A DNA stretch of 64,000 nt from Liolophura sinensis (taxonomy: Eukaryota; Mollusca; Polyplacophora; Chitonida; Chitonidae), in NCBI RefSeq assembly GCF_032854445.1, contig NC_088301.1, forward strand, positions 45,751,116 to 45,815,115, in the 5' to 3' direction. Positions 54,111 through 64,000 of the stretch are shown here, one piece after another. The translations under genes and the position numbers were made by a program. Numbering within the stretch: the stretch's first letter is position 1; every line of letters starts with the position of its first letter. The notes below the pieces were generated by a model. The model saw nothing but the letters and a program-made list of their open reading frames with translations. It was not told where the DNA came from and searched no databases.

Positions 54111-57100
54111 TTAGCATGGCTTCTGCACAAAACTGGACCACATATTTAGAGATAACAAACAGATGAGGAATATCAACGTCCGATGAAGGCCAAATGTCGC
54201 AGAGTCATTTGTGCCATTCCTGTTTGTCGGGTTTGATGTACTAGCAGGTTCTGTCACGTTTATCGTCACATTGCCTACTGTGTTGTCGATGAATGTGTTC
54301 CACTTGACTTCCCAAACATCCAGTGCCATTTTCTTCTCCTCAGTGGACAGTGAGCTGTACCTGTGATACGTGATCAAATCAAATGTCGTGTAGACAGGGA
54401 GTATCTCTCAGCCTATGTGCCTTGAGGAATTGCAATAGATTCAGTGAATCATCAAAAACACATACATTTTCATCCTAAGAAAGATCGAAGATTACAAAAC
54501 TGAAAATATTGCAGGTCAAAATGTAATAGAAAATATATAATATAAGTTGTATGATATTAGAAAGTTTACTTTGTTTAGAATTTGAGAAATGTATTTCATA
54601 GCATTATTTCAAGATGTGTTCACGATGAAGCATGAAGCGTGCGAATATTCATACTCTAGTGAATTCCTCGCCATTTTCTTCAAGAAAGCAAGTCCAGTTT
54701 TTGCTCCTGTCAGCCCCATAAAGGCCTCGAAGAAGTCATATGACAGGCCTTTGGCTCCCCACATAGGCGGATCGTCAGGGCTGATAACAATGGGATAATT
54801 CTGCGCCAGGAGGAAGCTCACCGGGTGGTTGCGCAAGTCCTTCACCAAGCCCAGCACCTGTCGTTCAATGTCAAGTGCACATAAACTGCAGTTTGTTGTA
54901 TACGGAGATTTACTGCAGTGCTATGCAATTAGTGGTAGATTTACTAACAACGCTACGCTACAATATTGTCATAATTCCATCAGTTCAATACAGAACATAC
55001 GTTCAGAATTCATCTGTACTGACTTTTCATGATATTTATAATAATAGGCCTGCATTACGGTTGGAACTGATAACTTATTAGGACGTCAATATATACTGGG
55101 ATCTCATTCATTCACCTCAATAACCATAATTCTTAGAGGTTTTGTAACCTGTGCCATAAAGATATGCGGCTGGCAAAAAATTTATACTTAAGACATTAAT
55201 ATCAGTCTTGACTTGTAAACTTGTCAACTTCACCTACCTGATTTGATATAGGGTTAACTTCGATTGCTATGTCTCTCTTTTTGACCTCTTCCAATCCCCA
55301 AGGGTGTTTAGAAATCGCAAATCCATGTCCAAGTCTTTTAGTACCTAGCAAAATGGCGTCGATGATGTTTTCGTCAACGACAGTGCCCTGCCACACTGTT
55401 AGGAAAATGAACATTCATGTTACATATACGCACCAATGTGAGGGTAAGAAATTAGCGCATTTACCTTTGCGAAGTATGATGTTTTGTCACGAAATACAAT
55501 TGTGGTGGAAATAAAACAAAATGGGGTATTACGAGAGCTGATCGGTTTACGTGCTTGATTTACTTCAGTGTTGTTTAACTCCTAGTTCACGCGATGTTCA
55601 TTTATATCTTAGCGTTCAATGTTATGGATGGTGGAAAGGGGAGTGCCCTTATATGTCTTTTATACATAAGACAAGAAAGTCTAAATCAACTGACAGTTTA
55701 ATGCTTTTAACCATAATTACGAAAATGAACAGTATAGGTATAAAACGTGAATATTCAGTTTGATTCCTCCGTTTGTTTAGCACCAAATATAGCATGCCAT
55801 TCACTTACCTGTTTCTCCTGCATGGAAGATGTATGGTAACGTAGAAGGATCATGTGCGTTCGGTGCTATCAGCTCATCCAGATAATATAACAGTGGTTTA
55901 CCACGATCTTCCTGGCTGACAAGATCAAACCCGACGATGAAGTCTGGAAACCTTTGTCTGAACTGCGTAACCTGCTTAATTAATGTCCGAATCACGCTAT
56001 TGTTGAAATTCCTGAAAATAACGAAATACACCATCGTATAACATTTCACAGATTGCGTGGATTAAAAACACCCCCGCTAATGCTAGCATTAGATTAACTG
56101 TTAGTAATTTTTATTTTTTTATGTTTTTTAATTAACTTGCAAGGTTTTATTTTGAGAAAAGAATCTACTAGACAGATTCGTAGATGTTGGGAAGTTGGTA
56201 GATTAAATATCTGGGATATCCTTTCATATGCATTTGAAAGGATTAATATGTGGATGATACTATTCGCCATCGAATACATTTTATAGAATATACCTGATGC
56301 CCGTTATGATGACCTTTGCTCCGGACGACGTAGGATTGTCTCTTTTGAACTCTTCTGAGACATTTCTATACATTTCCAAAAGGTACAGAAAGTCATTCTT
56401 GGTTCCATCAAGATTGTACGTCTGAAATGTTCAAGATCAATCAATAATATAATTTATCAACTGTGAGGACGTCGACATTACTGGTTTTAACCCTTATTAA
56501 TCAGCTCAGGATTTCGTCCTCTGGATCAGTTGGTTCATTTTGTGCTCCTCGGTCAACGATGTAGGAATGACGACTAAACCTGAGAAACTGGATTAAACAA
56601 GACATTGACAATGATGGTTCGTAAATGGGCACACGTAACCGGTGCATATAGACATGCAAATACTTTGAAAGCTACAGCTTAGACACTCGTATTACACCAT
56701 GCATGGTTTAAGCAGGATAAGGAAACAAAAAGTACAGTGATGTTAACGCTATATATATAGGTACTTATTTCCCTTTATTTCCTTTATCTATATTGACCAT
56801 TTAACAAAAATGACTTCCTCTAATGGTTTACATTTACGACTGATGTGTGCTCTACATAACCTTCTATAGAGAACACTACATGTACATTGCATGTGTAATT
56901 TGGTCGTTGTCTCCTCTACCGGGACCGAGCAACGGTCTTGTGAATCTAATCAAACTGGTTCATTAAGATTAATGTCACACCCGCCTCCACTGCAGTATGA
57001 AGTTGCATGAAGATTAGGCTGGTTTTAAGGCTTATCTCTGACTTAATGTATAATACGCTTGAAACAACCGGCCGTTGTGTATTGAGGCTAGTGAGTGCCT

Positions 57101-60100
57101 GGTGTAGTACGCCTTTGTATCAGCATACATACGTTTTCAGATAAAACATTATTGAGATTTTGGCAATTCTGCTGTGGTTTGATACGAAATATTTCGAAGA
57201 GTATAAGGGTTAAACACATAACCCATTACTCAAAACTGTTTAAACTCAATACTGTGGCATAATAAAGAGACATACCTCCTTCAACAGGATTCTAACTTCA
57301 ATATATTGAACGTTGTCATCGTGGAACTCCTGCAAGGCTCGGCGGAAGTAATCCCGAACCACTGGAGGATAGTAAACCATTCCATTCATGACGGAGAAAC
57401 AAGACGTAAACTGCTTCCATATGTCGTCTTGGGTCGGGTTTGTACTGGCTAAATCATCTCGCAATAACGACATTTGGCGTTTTAGCCTGTAAGTGATTGT
57501 AACGACATTTTATCGTTATTTTTGACTACTATGGTTTCTGTAATAATTACAAAATTATTAGCTTATCTGTAACCTCTCAAACTGTAAATGGTTGTATCCA
57601 TACTTAAAAGTATAGTTCAAAATTTTATCATTTTTCTCTTGTGAACAACTGTAGTTCTGTGTAATATGTGAAATTAGTGTATCTCTATAAGCACTTACAA
57701 TCAGTTGAAGCAAAGAAAAAAGACCAAACAACAATCCATTTCTATAGTAGCTAATATTGGCAGAATTAAATAGGCTATACCGGAGAGGTTTGGAAAAAAA
57801 CCCGTATGAAGTCAAGTACAACTCAAATTATTGCCTTTCATTAAATATCAGAATTGAATTGTTCTATTTATAGTGTTAAATGGTTCTAAAATTTGAAAAA
57901 AGGCTATGACGCAACCCCCTTTATAAAGTTATGAAGTGTAGGACGTTTACTGCCGATTTTGTATGGCAAAATGTTCTAAAACATTTTGCAAAAATCTCCG
58001 GAATAACCCTTCTTAAATAACCCAATACCTTCTAGCAAAAACGTGAGCTCTAGGTACTTATTGTATCGTTGTGTTTATACATCTTACGTTCCACCTTACA
58101 CACGTTACAAATAGGAAAGGAACTTAATCGTCTTCATGCGTTCCAAAAATAGAAAGTACAATGTTATTTACCCTCATATTTCTGCACTTACAAATTAGTT
58201 TATTGATCACAATACGGCAGAAAACTCTCCGCTGATATATATGCTTGGGAATGGTTGTTTTAGAATATCCCTTTAATCCATTTAATAATTTAAAATTTCC
58301 TCAATAAATTATTTTGTACACAATGCAAGTTACAAAAAATACTCAATACCATTCATCAAACTCTTCGACGTCTGTTGAATTCTCTCGACGATTTCTGACT
58401 AGCTCCCACGAGCACTGATCTGCCGGGGAAAAATAATTTGAATGATTACCCATACAGAAAGCGTATCCATGCAGTCTGATACTGGTCATTCATTTGGATC
58501 GCTATTTACGCTGTACTCTAGAATAATTCATTTATATATTGTACCATGACGATCATGTTTATCGGTACAAATAACCGCATAAAGGCCGATAGGAACCACT
58601 GTCCGTTGATTAGTACCTGACAAACCTCTTCTCTTAAAGCGACAGTATAGAAGTCGCCAAATAAACTAAAAAGCTCAGGCAACTCTATTTATTGTCTACT
58701 CAAAAAATGTATACATTTAGACCAAACACATTGAAGTAGACATATATATCGCACAATAAAAAGGATGTAAACAATGGGAAGGCCGCATTTTTCCCCCGTT
58801 AAAGGTGGCGTTAGTGTGATGCAGGACCTCAATATATTGTCGTGTCACAAAATTATTCTTTAATGTGACGTCATAATGATGAGCTGAATAAAAAACGTTT
58901 TACGTCAAGAAAATGGCGTCAAGGTCCTGTGGCAGGTCAAATGGCGTCACAGGGGCCCAGTGTTATGCCTTCAATTAATGGCATGTCGGCAGAAGTCCGA
59001 AATGGGACGTTTTACGTCATTTCAGTTACGCTGGACATTCCACTGCAGCGTCAACAGCGCGACATCACAGCGGATAGACCAAATACTTCATATATTAAAC
59101 CGCAGAACGCATCATGTTTTGCGCCGTGCAACACAAGACTTGTGACGTGCAAGTACTAATTCACAGTAGCAACACCTTATGTGAGAGGAAAATCTACTGG
59201 TCTCCTATTCAAAGAACAATTACATTTCAAAATGCCTTTGTGTATGTTACCTGTGGCATTGGGCAGCCGATCAGCAAATAAATACTCTACCCTCTCATTG
59301 TTATTGGCTGGAACACACATATATAAGTTGTCACGGTATGTGACATTCTTTACCACCCAGTCTAAGCTCACCATTGCTGTGTCATGAATGTGAAGAACGG
59401 CTCCTGTGGACAAACACTTCAAAAGGTCAAGGTCAACAAAAACTTGTTTGAGTTATACGGTTCTTTACGGACAGAAAGCATGTACCGTTTGGGAGTGAAC
59501 ATTTGTATAAACATTAATACATGTTAAGGAAAGGTTGTAAAATTACTCTTGACGTTGCAATTACAGCCTCTACAGAGAATTAAGTACTATGTCTTCAGTC
59601 TGATTCTGTTAAAGCCTCCACTGAGAAGTACTATGTCATCCTCTCATACTCTCATACTCTGTTACAGCCTCTACAGAGACGTACTGTCTTCATGTTTGAT
59701 TCTATTACCTCTGTAGAGGTTGTTATAGAATCAGACATGAAGACATAGTGTTCCTCAGTAGAGGTTGTGATAGATTCTGTTAAAGCCTCTACTGAGAAGT
59801 ACTATGTCATCCTCTCTTAATCTATTACAGCCTCTACAGAGAAGTATTGTCTTCATGTTTGATTCTCTGTTTCTAGTGCTCCTCTGTAGAGGTTGTGATA
59901 GAATCAGACATGAAGACATAGTGCTCCACTGTAGAGGTTGTGATAGAATCAGTCATGAAGACATAGTATTACTATGTAGAGATTGTGATAGAATCAAACA
60001 TGAAGACATAGTACTCTTCTGTAGAGGTTGTGATAGAATCAGACATGAAGACATAGTGCTCCTATGTAGAGGTTTTGATAGAATCAGACATGAAGACATA

Positions 60101-61673
60101 GTGCTCCTCTGTAGAGGTTGTGATAGAATCAGGCATGAAGACACAGTGCTCCTCTGTAGAGGTTTTGATAGAATCAGACATGAAGACTTTGTGCTCCTAT
60201 ATATCTCTGATATATCACAACCTCTACAGAGGAGCACTATGTCTTCATGTCTGATTCTATCAAAACCTCTACAGAGGAGCGCTATGTCTTCGTGTCTGAT
60301 TCTATCACAACCTCTATCTACAAATACTATGTCTCCCTCTCTGCTCTTACAGCCTTACAGAAGAGTACTATGTCCTGCTGTCTCTACAGAGGAATACTTT
60401 GCCTGAGTGTCTGTTTCTGTTGCAGCCTCTACACAGAAGTACTATGCCTTTCTTTTCTACTTCGTCTAATATAGTTTGTGCAAAGGATTTCTTCTCTTGC
60501 CTTATCACAGTTTTTCTGCTGCATTGTGTACATTGAAAGTAATGTTTCTGCTGTATATGAAGATTCAATCACAGTGTATACCGAGCCACTCTACCTTTCG
60601 TTTTATCCCTTCCGTTACAGTGTATGCACGTGAGCACTTTTCTGTCATATTTGGCCCTTTTATTACATCATGGACTAATGTGTACAACTTTTAACCTGTC
60701 TGCACTTTCTAGTACTTACAGTATATAGGAGATGAATGTCTACCCTGTCGTCTTCTATTGCAGTACTTACAGGTGTCTAACCTACTTCTTCTCCCATGTA
60801 TGTTTCTTCTCCACCATACACAAGTAGTGCAAATCTGAAACTCACCGACTTCACTGCGGCTCAGTATTTCGGCATTTGATTTTGTCATGATCTGGAGAGT
60901 CATGATGACAAAATAAATTGCCAAAATACTAAGTCACAAGCAGGTTTTTGCTTTCGTTTTTAAGATTTTCGCTATGTATGTATTACCCAAAACTCATCAG
61001 GCCTGCTCTGGGCACTGTTTGTCTTACTTCCATCTGCTGCTTCCGGTACAAGGTATACAAAAGAGTATTTCTTTACGTCCGCTGCTTGACAATCCGTACA
61101 TGTGAGTACTCCTTCTGCAGTATTGGTTGATTCTATTACAGAGTGTACCCATAAGTACTGTAGCTTCCTTGTCTTCATCCTCCTTCCATTACAACATTTA
61201 CAAATAAGAATTATTTGTACCTTATCTACTGCTCATATTGCAGCGTCTAGACATAAGTACTGTACGTCAGCCTTGTTTATACCTTTATTACACTGTGTCG
61301 AATAAATGAATGATTATCACTTCTAATGATTATGCTTCTATCACTCACCTTTTGGTATGTCCTTTATTATGTGAAATATACTGCTATTATCAATGAGTGG
61401 TTTGGCCTCAAAGAAGTGAAGACTTGGAAGAAAGGGTTTCTTTCCTAATCTGGCATCTTCAAAATCTGCTGCCTTTAGGTCCAGAAGTAACTTATCCACA
61501 TACTGCTCCTTTGGCGAAAGGTGAATGTCACCACCGGCACTTATCACTTGCTCATGCCAATGTGCCTCTTTTCTCTCTGCTAAGAATTCTTCTTTCGTTA
61601 ATGATTTTGGCACGGCCTTGCAGTACGTGAGTTGTATGTAAATCAAAAACAAATACAATCTGATCAGCCACAT
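54111..61673 (-). CDS. ADA2: secreted adenosine deaminase, ADA2/ADGF family, with C-terminal anchor-like tail
   Basis: Extracellular enzyme converting adenosine to inosine; the family includes human ADA2 and mollusc- and insect-derived growth factors. Minus-strand exons: 61349-61673, 59251-59403, 58350-58419, 57276-57486, 56294-56421, 55809-56011, 55238-55395, 54655-54857, 54111-54360 (1701 nt, 566 aa plus TAA). The first 20 residues form a signal peptide. The N-terminal dimerisation region ends in PKGA. Zinc and catalytic residues are all present: His113 and His115 (LHIHD), His359 and Glu362 (FHAGE), His387 (LGHGFA), Asp444-Asp445 (SPDDP). Cys138 and Cys162 fit the disulphide of the receptor-binding insertion. 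After the catalytic domain (about residue 512) comes a Thr/Asn-rich tail with four N-glycosylation sequons (Asn514, 518, 532, 535), then a hydrophobic stretch 545-562 and four last residues. Human ADA2 has no such tail, so this copy may be GPI-linked or membrane-tethered. All key residues are intact, so it is probably an active enzyme. The symbol is by family; paralogue identity is not established. Confidence 0.95.
56600..56650 (+). repeat. dispersed repeat R1, short copy in ADA2 intron 4
   Basis: gatggttcgtaaatgggcac followed by acgtaaccggtgcatat matches the core of the R1 copies at 40.6 and 46.5 kb. Only the core is recognisable. Confidence 0.45.
57487..58349. other. ADA2 intron 3, nothing recognised
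   Basis: AT-rich intron between the 70-bp exon and the exon carrying [13 protein letters not shown]. No repeats or other genes were seen. Confidence 0.6.
58966..59213 (+). repeat. dispersed repeat R2, copy 2, abutting ADA2 exon 2
   Basis: Second copy of the repeat at 50995-51226, inside ADA2 intron 2 and antisense to the gene. Its right edge comes within about 40 bases of the donor of exon 2 (59251). The left flank (58860-58960) is rich in gacgtc- and ggcgtca-like words. Confidence 0.75.
59565..61310. repeat. 45-bp minisatellite with alternating orientation, filling ADA2 intron 1
   Basis: Units of 45 bp containing cctctacagaggagcactat and gtcttcatgtctgattctat (plus the linker cacaa) occur in plus sense at 59565-59700, 59780-59875 and 60215-60450, and in reverse sense at 59705-59760 and 59880-60200 (about seven regular copies). 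The junction near 60195-60218 is the centre of a long palindrome. From about 60470 to 61310 decayed versions (tacagtgtatac.., cataagtactgtagcttc) continue at irregular spacing. A 200-codon plus-strand frame arises because 45 is divisible by three; it is not a gene. Confidence 0.9.
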
Positions 61674-62445
61674 GTTTAAAAAGGAATAAAAAAGAGAAAT
61701 GCCTTAAACACGATGATGAATTTCGCTGTGTACGCTCATGGCCTGGATTGACAACTAATGTCTAAAGCCAATATCACCGAGAGATACACGATTGGAAGTG
61801 GAGTTTACTTGCCCTACATATATTTATATTCCCTGAATAAACTTTACTTTGTCACTCGGCAGCCTAGTTACTAAAACACACAGTGCGCATGTATGCCGTC
61901 GTATGCAGGTACGTATATGTACTCTGTAATAGTCACGTATTTGACCGTCATTTCCACGAACAATCCTGGAAGACATGACTGCAGGATTTTAAAGAACTCA
62001 GACATTCTCCCATCCAGTGTGGAAGGATCTGCGAGAAAACTGGTTATTCTATGTTATATGCACCCTGTTGCATTATTTCCACGAACTACCTAATTCTGAA
62101 AAAATGATTTATCTTTCATTGCATAGATCTAGCTTACTTGCAAATTTCAAACTTTTTCTCGTTGGGGCAAAACCTTAATATTGTAGCATTTGATACTGAA
62201 TTTATCTATATAAGCTGTTTGAATTCCCAAACATTTTCAACCAACGCCATTTCAATGGTATCGTGCATGCAGTGGAGATACCTCAGATACCAGGAATCCT
62301 ACTTATACTAACATTTTTTCGATTAAATTATATGTATTGTTCGTAACACTCTCTTACGAGAGTTGCTGAAAATTTCATAGCATTGGGCTGCTAACTGGTG
62401 ATGGGATTGTGCATTAGAGCAAAACGTTGTTACCATGCACCTGCA
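61674..62445. other. 5' flank of the ADA2-type gene
   Basis: Should contain the promoter and 5' UTR of the minus-strand deaminase. On the minus strand no clear TATA box could be fixed. No other gene was recognised. Confidence 0.4.
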
Positions 62446-62477
62446 ATGGTTGAAGGATTTCACTACTAGGGTCACAA
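62446..62477 (-). mobile_element. SINE family C, 3' tail fragment, reverse orientation
   Basis: On the minus strand tgtgaccctagtagtgaaat followed by ccttcaaccattg matches the tail of the family C copy that starts immediately to the right. It forms a head-to-head inverted pair. Confidence 0.65.
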
Positions 62478-62640
62478 GTGAAATTCCCGTTAGCTCAGAT
62501 GGTGGAGTGCTGGACTTCTGCTGCTGAGACCCGAGTTCGAATCCTTGTGTAACCCACGTAGTAAAATCCTTCAACCATTACACCGGTGCCATGACCTAAC
62601 AGGTTCCAAGAAGGGTGGGGCTCTTGCCCAGTGAACGTGT
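62478..62640 (+). mobile_element. SINE family C, tRNA-derived copy
   Basis: tRNA-like head with A-box gttagctcagatggtggagt and B-box gagttcgaatcc, then gtgtaacccacgtagtaaaa, tccttcaaccattacacc and a gttccaagaagg segment. The T-arm pairs poorly and no acceptor stem forms, so it is a SINE and not a functional tRNA. The same elements occur in reverse at 63065-63203. Confidence 0.75.
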
Positions 62641-63064
62641 GCGTGTCTTGGGAGAATGGAAGAACTTAAGTGGGGAGGAGAATATTATATATAGTTACAT
62701 GGTCATTCAGTGGTAGGATACGCAAATATATGTTGTTAATAATCCTCTTACTGGGTGAGGGGTCAATCGAGATGTGACCATCGATCGACCTCAACAAAAG
62801 AAGACAACCTACTCAGCAGACACATTTGACGTCTGCAGGATTCGAGAATATATCTGAAAGGGAAATTCCCTCCAGCCCGGAGGTAGATAGCTCTTATATA
62901 TTACCCTGCTTCATTCACCCCCAGTTTTCCTAATCACATCCTCGTGACTACCCACGAAAGGAGAATCGAAGACACACAGGGTCCACCCAAGCATTACGGC
63001 CTACTATATCAACCACTGCAGCAACCCTGGGTTACGAGTCCACGCTTCTACCACTAGATCAAAC

Positions 63065-63203
63065 ACGTTCCAAGAAGCTTGCGTGGCTTATGGTGTAATG
63101 GTTGAAGGTTGAAGGATTTCAGTACATGGGTAACACCAGGATTCGAACTCGGATCTCAATAGCTCTCAGCGCTCTACGAACTGAGCCAAGGAGAAATTCA
63201 CAC
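63065..63203 (-). mobile_element. SINE family C, reverse-oriented copy
   Basis: Minus strand: gtgaatttctccttggctca, gttcgtagagcgctg, ccgagttcgaatcctggtgt, tacccatgtactgaaatcct, tcaaccattacac, then a segment ending in gcttcttggaacgtg. The A and B boxes are better preserved than in the 62478 copy. A small direct duplication (ggttgaaggttgaagg) sits in its tail. Confidence 0.75.
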
Positions 63204-64000
63204 TAAGTACTGCTATTATAAGCACTGGAAAGCTGCCCCCGTTACACATCCAAAGTTTGTATATAAGTTATTTATTTTCATTTAATAATCCCAAGAAAAT
63301 CGTATACCTGGCTACGAAATTGCTGCAGTAATGTTGAATTATCATCTCTAAAATCTAATTCCGCTTAAGTTATATGCTATTCTCTAGTGAGCTAGTGTAA
63401 AACCCTAACTGAGATGAATGGACAGATTAATTTCACTGGTCACATGTGATCATTTACCAGCTATTACATTGTAGTCGCTGCACTGATCTTACTTCTTATA
63501 TTGTAGTTTTCTACATAGCATTGTTTTATAACCTGATAAGCATGCAAAATTTGTGACAACACAATCAGATGTTGTTTTAACTTGCTTTCTTATCAATAGA
63601 TCATAAATATCTACGTAAGACAAGTGAAGTCTTTCTCTTTCCAAACTGAATCGATGTGACATAAATTTACTTCATGTTCAGGTTGACATATTTATACGTT
63701 CCCTTGTAGGAACAGTTTCATTATCGGCAAGCACGAATCACCATTCACACTGAGTTCAGTGATACAATAGTATCCCTATGGATCTACACATGTGTTATAG
63801 CGCAGTGTGGAACGAAGCATATATAAAAGACAAAATGAACTTCGACCCTATACCGCTATATTAAATATTTATCCGGACATGCGTTACATACACAATTGCA
63901 GTAGGTGATAACATTAGGATAAAATATTGTTGTACTCCGGAAAAAAGATGCAAACATTAACCTTAATTTTTGGGCAGTTCATGGAAGCAAAATGTAAGCA
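63204..64000. other. window end, intergenic, with an R1 repeat copy
   Basis: AT-rich. On the minus strand, about 63405-63520 carries taatagctggtaaatgatca then catgtgaccagtgaaattaa, a diverged R1 dispersed repeat. Nothing else was recognised. Confidence 0.5.

Noticed and set aside
59804-60406. 200-codon plus-strand open frame with Cys/Asp/Arg repeats
   Set aside because: It is the 45-bp minisatellite read in frame, inside an ADA2 intron and crossing an orientation flip.
62483-62555. Possible functional tRNA gene
   Set aside because: A and B boxes are good, but the T-arm pairs poorly and no acceptor stem forms; the following sequence is a SINE body shared with another copy.

Overview
The window is animal nuclear DNA, AT-rich and intron-rich, most likely from a mollusc or a close lophotrochozoan relative. 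The evidence is split protein-coding genes with GT..AG introns, orthologues of animal-only families (novel protein kinase C, an ADA2/ADGF-type deaminase), and several tRNA-derived SINE families. Two of those SINE families end in the 'gagtacgacgttaaa' and 'gagtacggcgtaaaacacca' tails that I associate with mollusc genomes. No prokaryotic operons, CRISPR arrays, rRNA genes or viral genes were seen.

Layout. (1) 796-15109, plus strand: a complete or nearly complete novel-type protein kinase C (delta/theta class) in 16 coding exons, about 690 residues, followed by a probable long 3' UTR. (2) 17.4-26.5 kb: gene-poor, with a patch of three neighbouring SINE copies (19.96-20.64 kb), a 39-bp GACGTC-rich minisatellite (core 21.55-22.6 kb) and an inverted-repeat element swollen by AT/AC/GT microsatellites (23.4-23.66 kb). 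(3) 26505-27836, minus: an intronless 443-residue protein of unknown function with HAD-like sequence motifs. (4) 31665-35008, minus: alpha-tubulin exons 2-8. The one-codon first exon is not adjacent; the best candidate lies 8.8 kb upstream at 43847-43849. (5) 35-54 kb: gene-poor, with a 66-bp minisatellite (45.26-46.17 kb), SINEs and two low-copy dispersed repeats. (6) 54111-61673, minus: a secreted adenosine deaminase of the ADA2/ADGF family in 9 exons, about 566 residues, with an unusual C-terminal hydrophobic tail that looks like a GPI-attachment signal or membrane anchor. Its first intron is filled by a 45-bp minisatellite that repeatedly changes orientation. (7) 62.4-63.2 kb: copies of a third tRNA-derived SINE family in opposite orientations.

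The four genes have no obvious shared pathway: signalling kinase, unknown HAD-like protein, cytoskeletal tubulin, extracellular purine enzyme. The points most worth a second look are the membrane-anchor-like tail on the ADA2 enzyme, the loss of the aromatic rim residue in the second C1 domain of the kinase, the rewritten K40 loop of the tubulin, the HAD-like orphan, and three minisatellites whose units are all multiples (or near multiples) of three and therefore mimic long reading frames.
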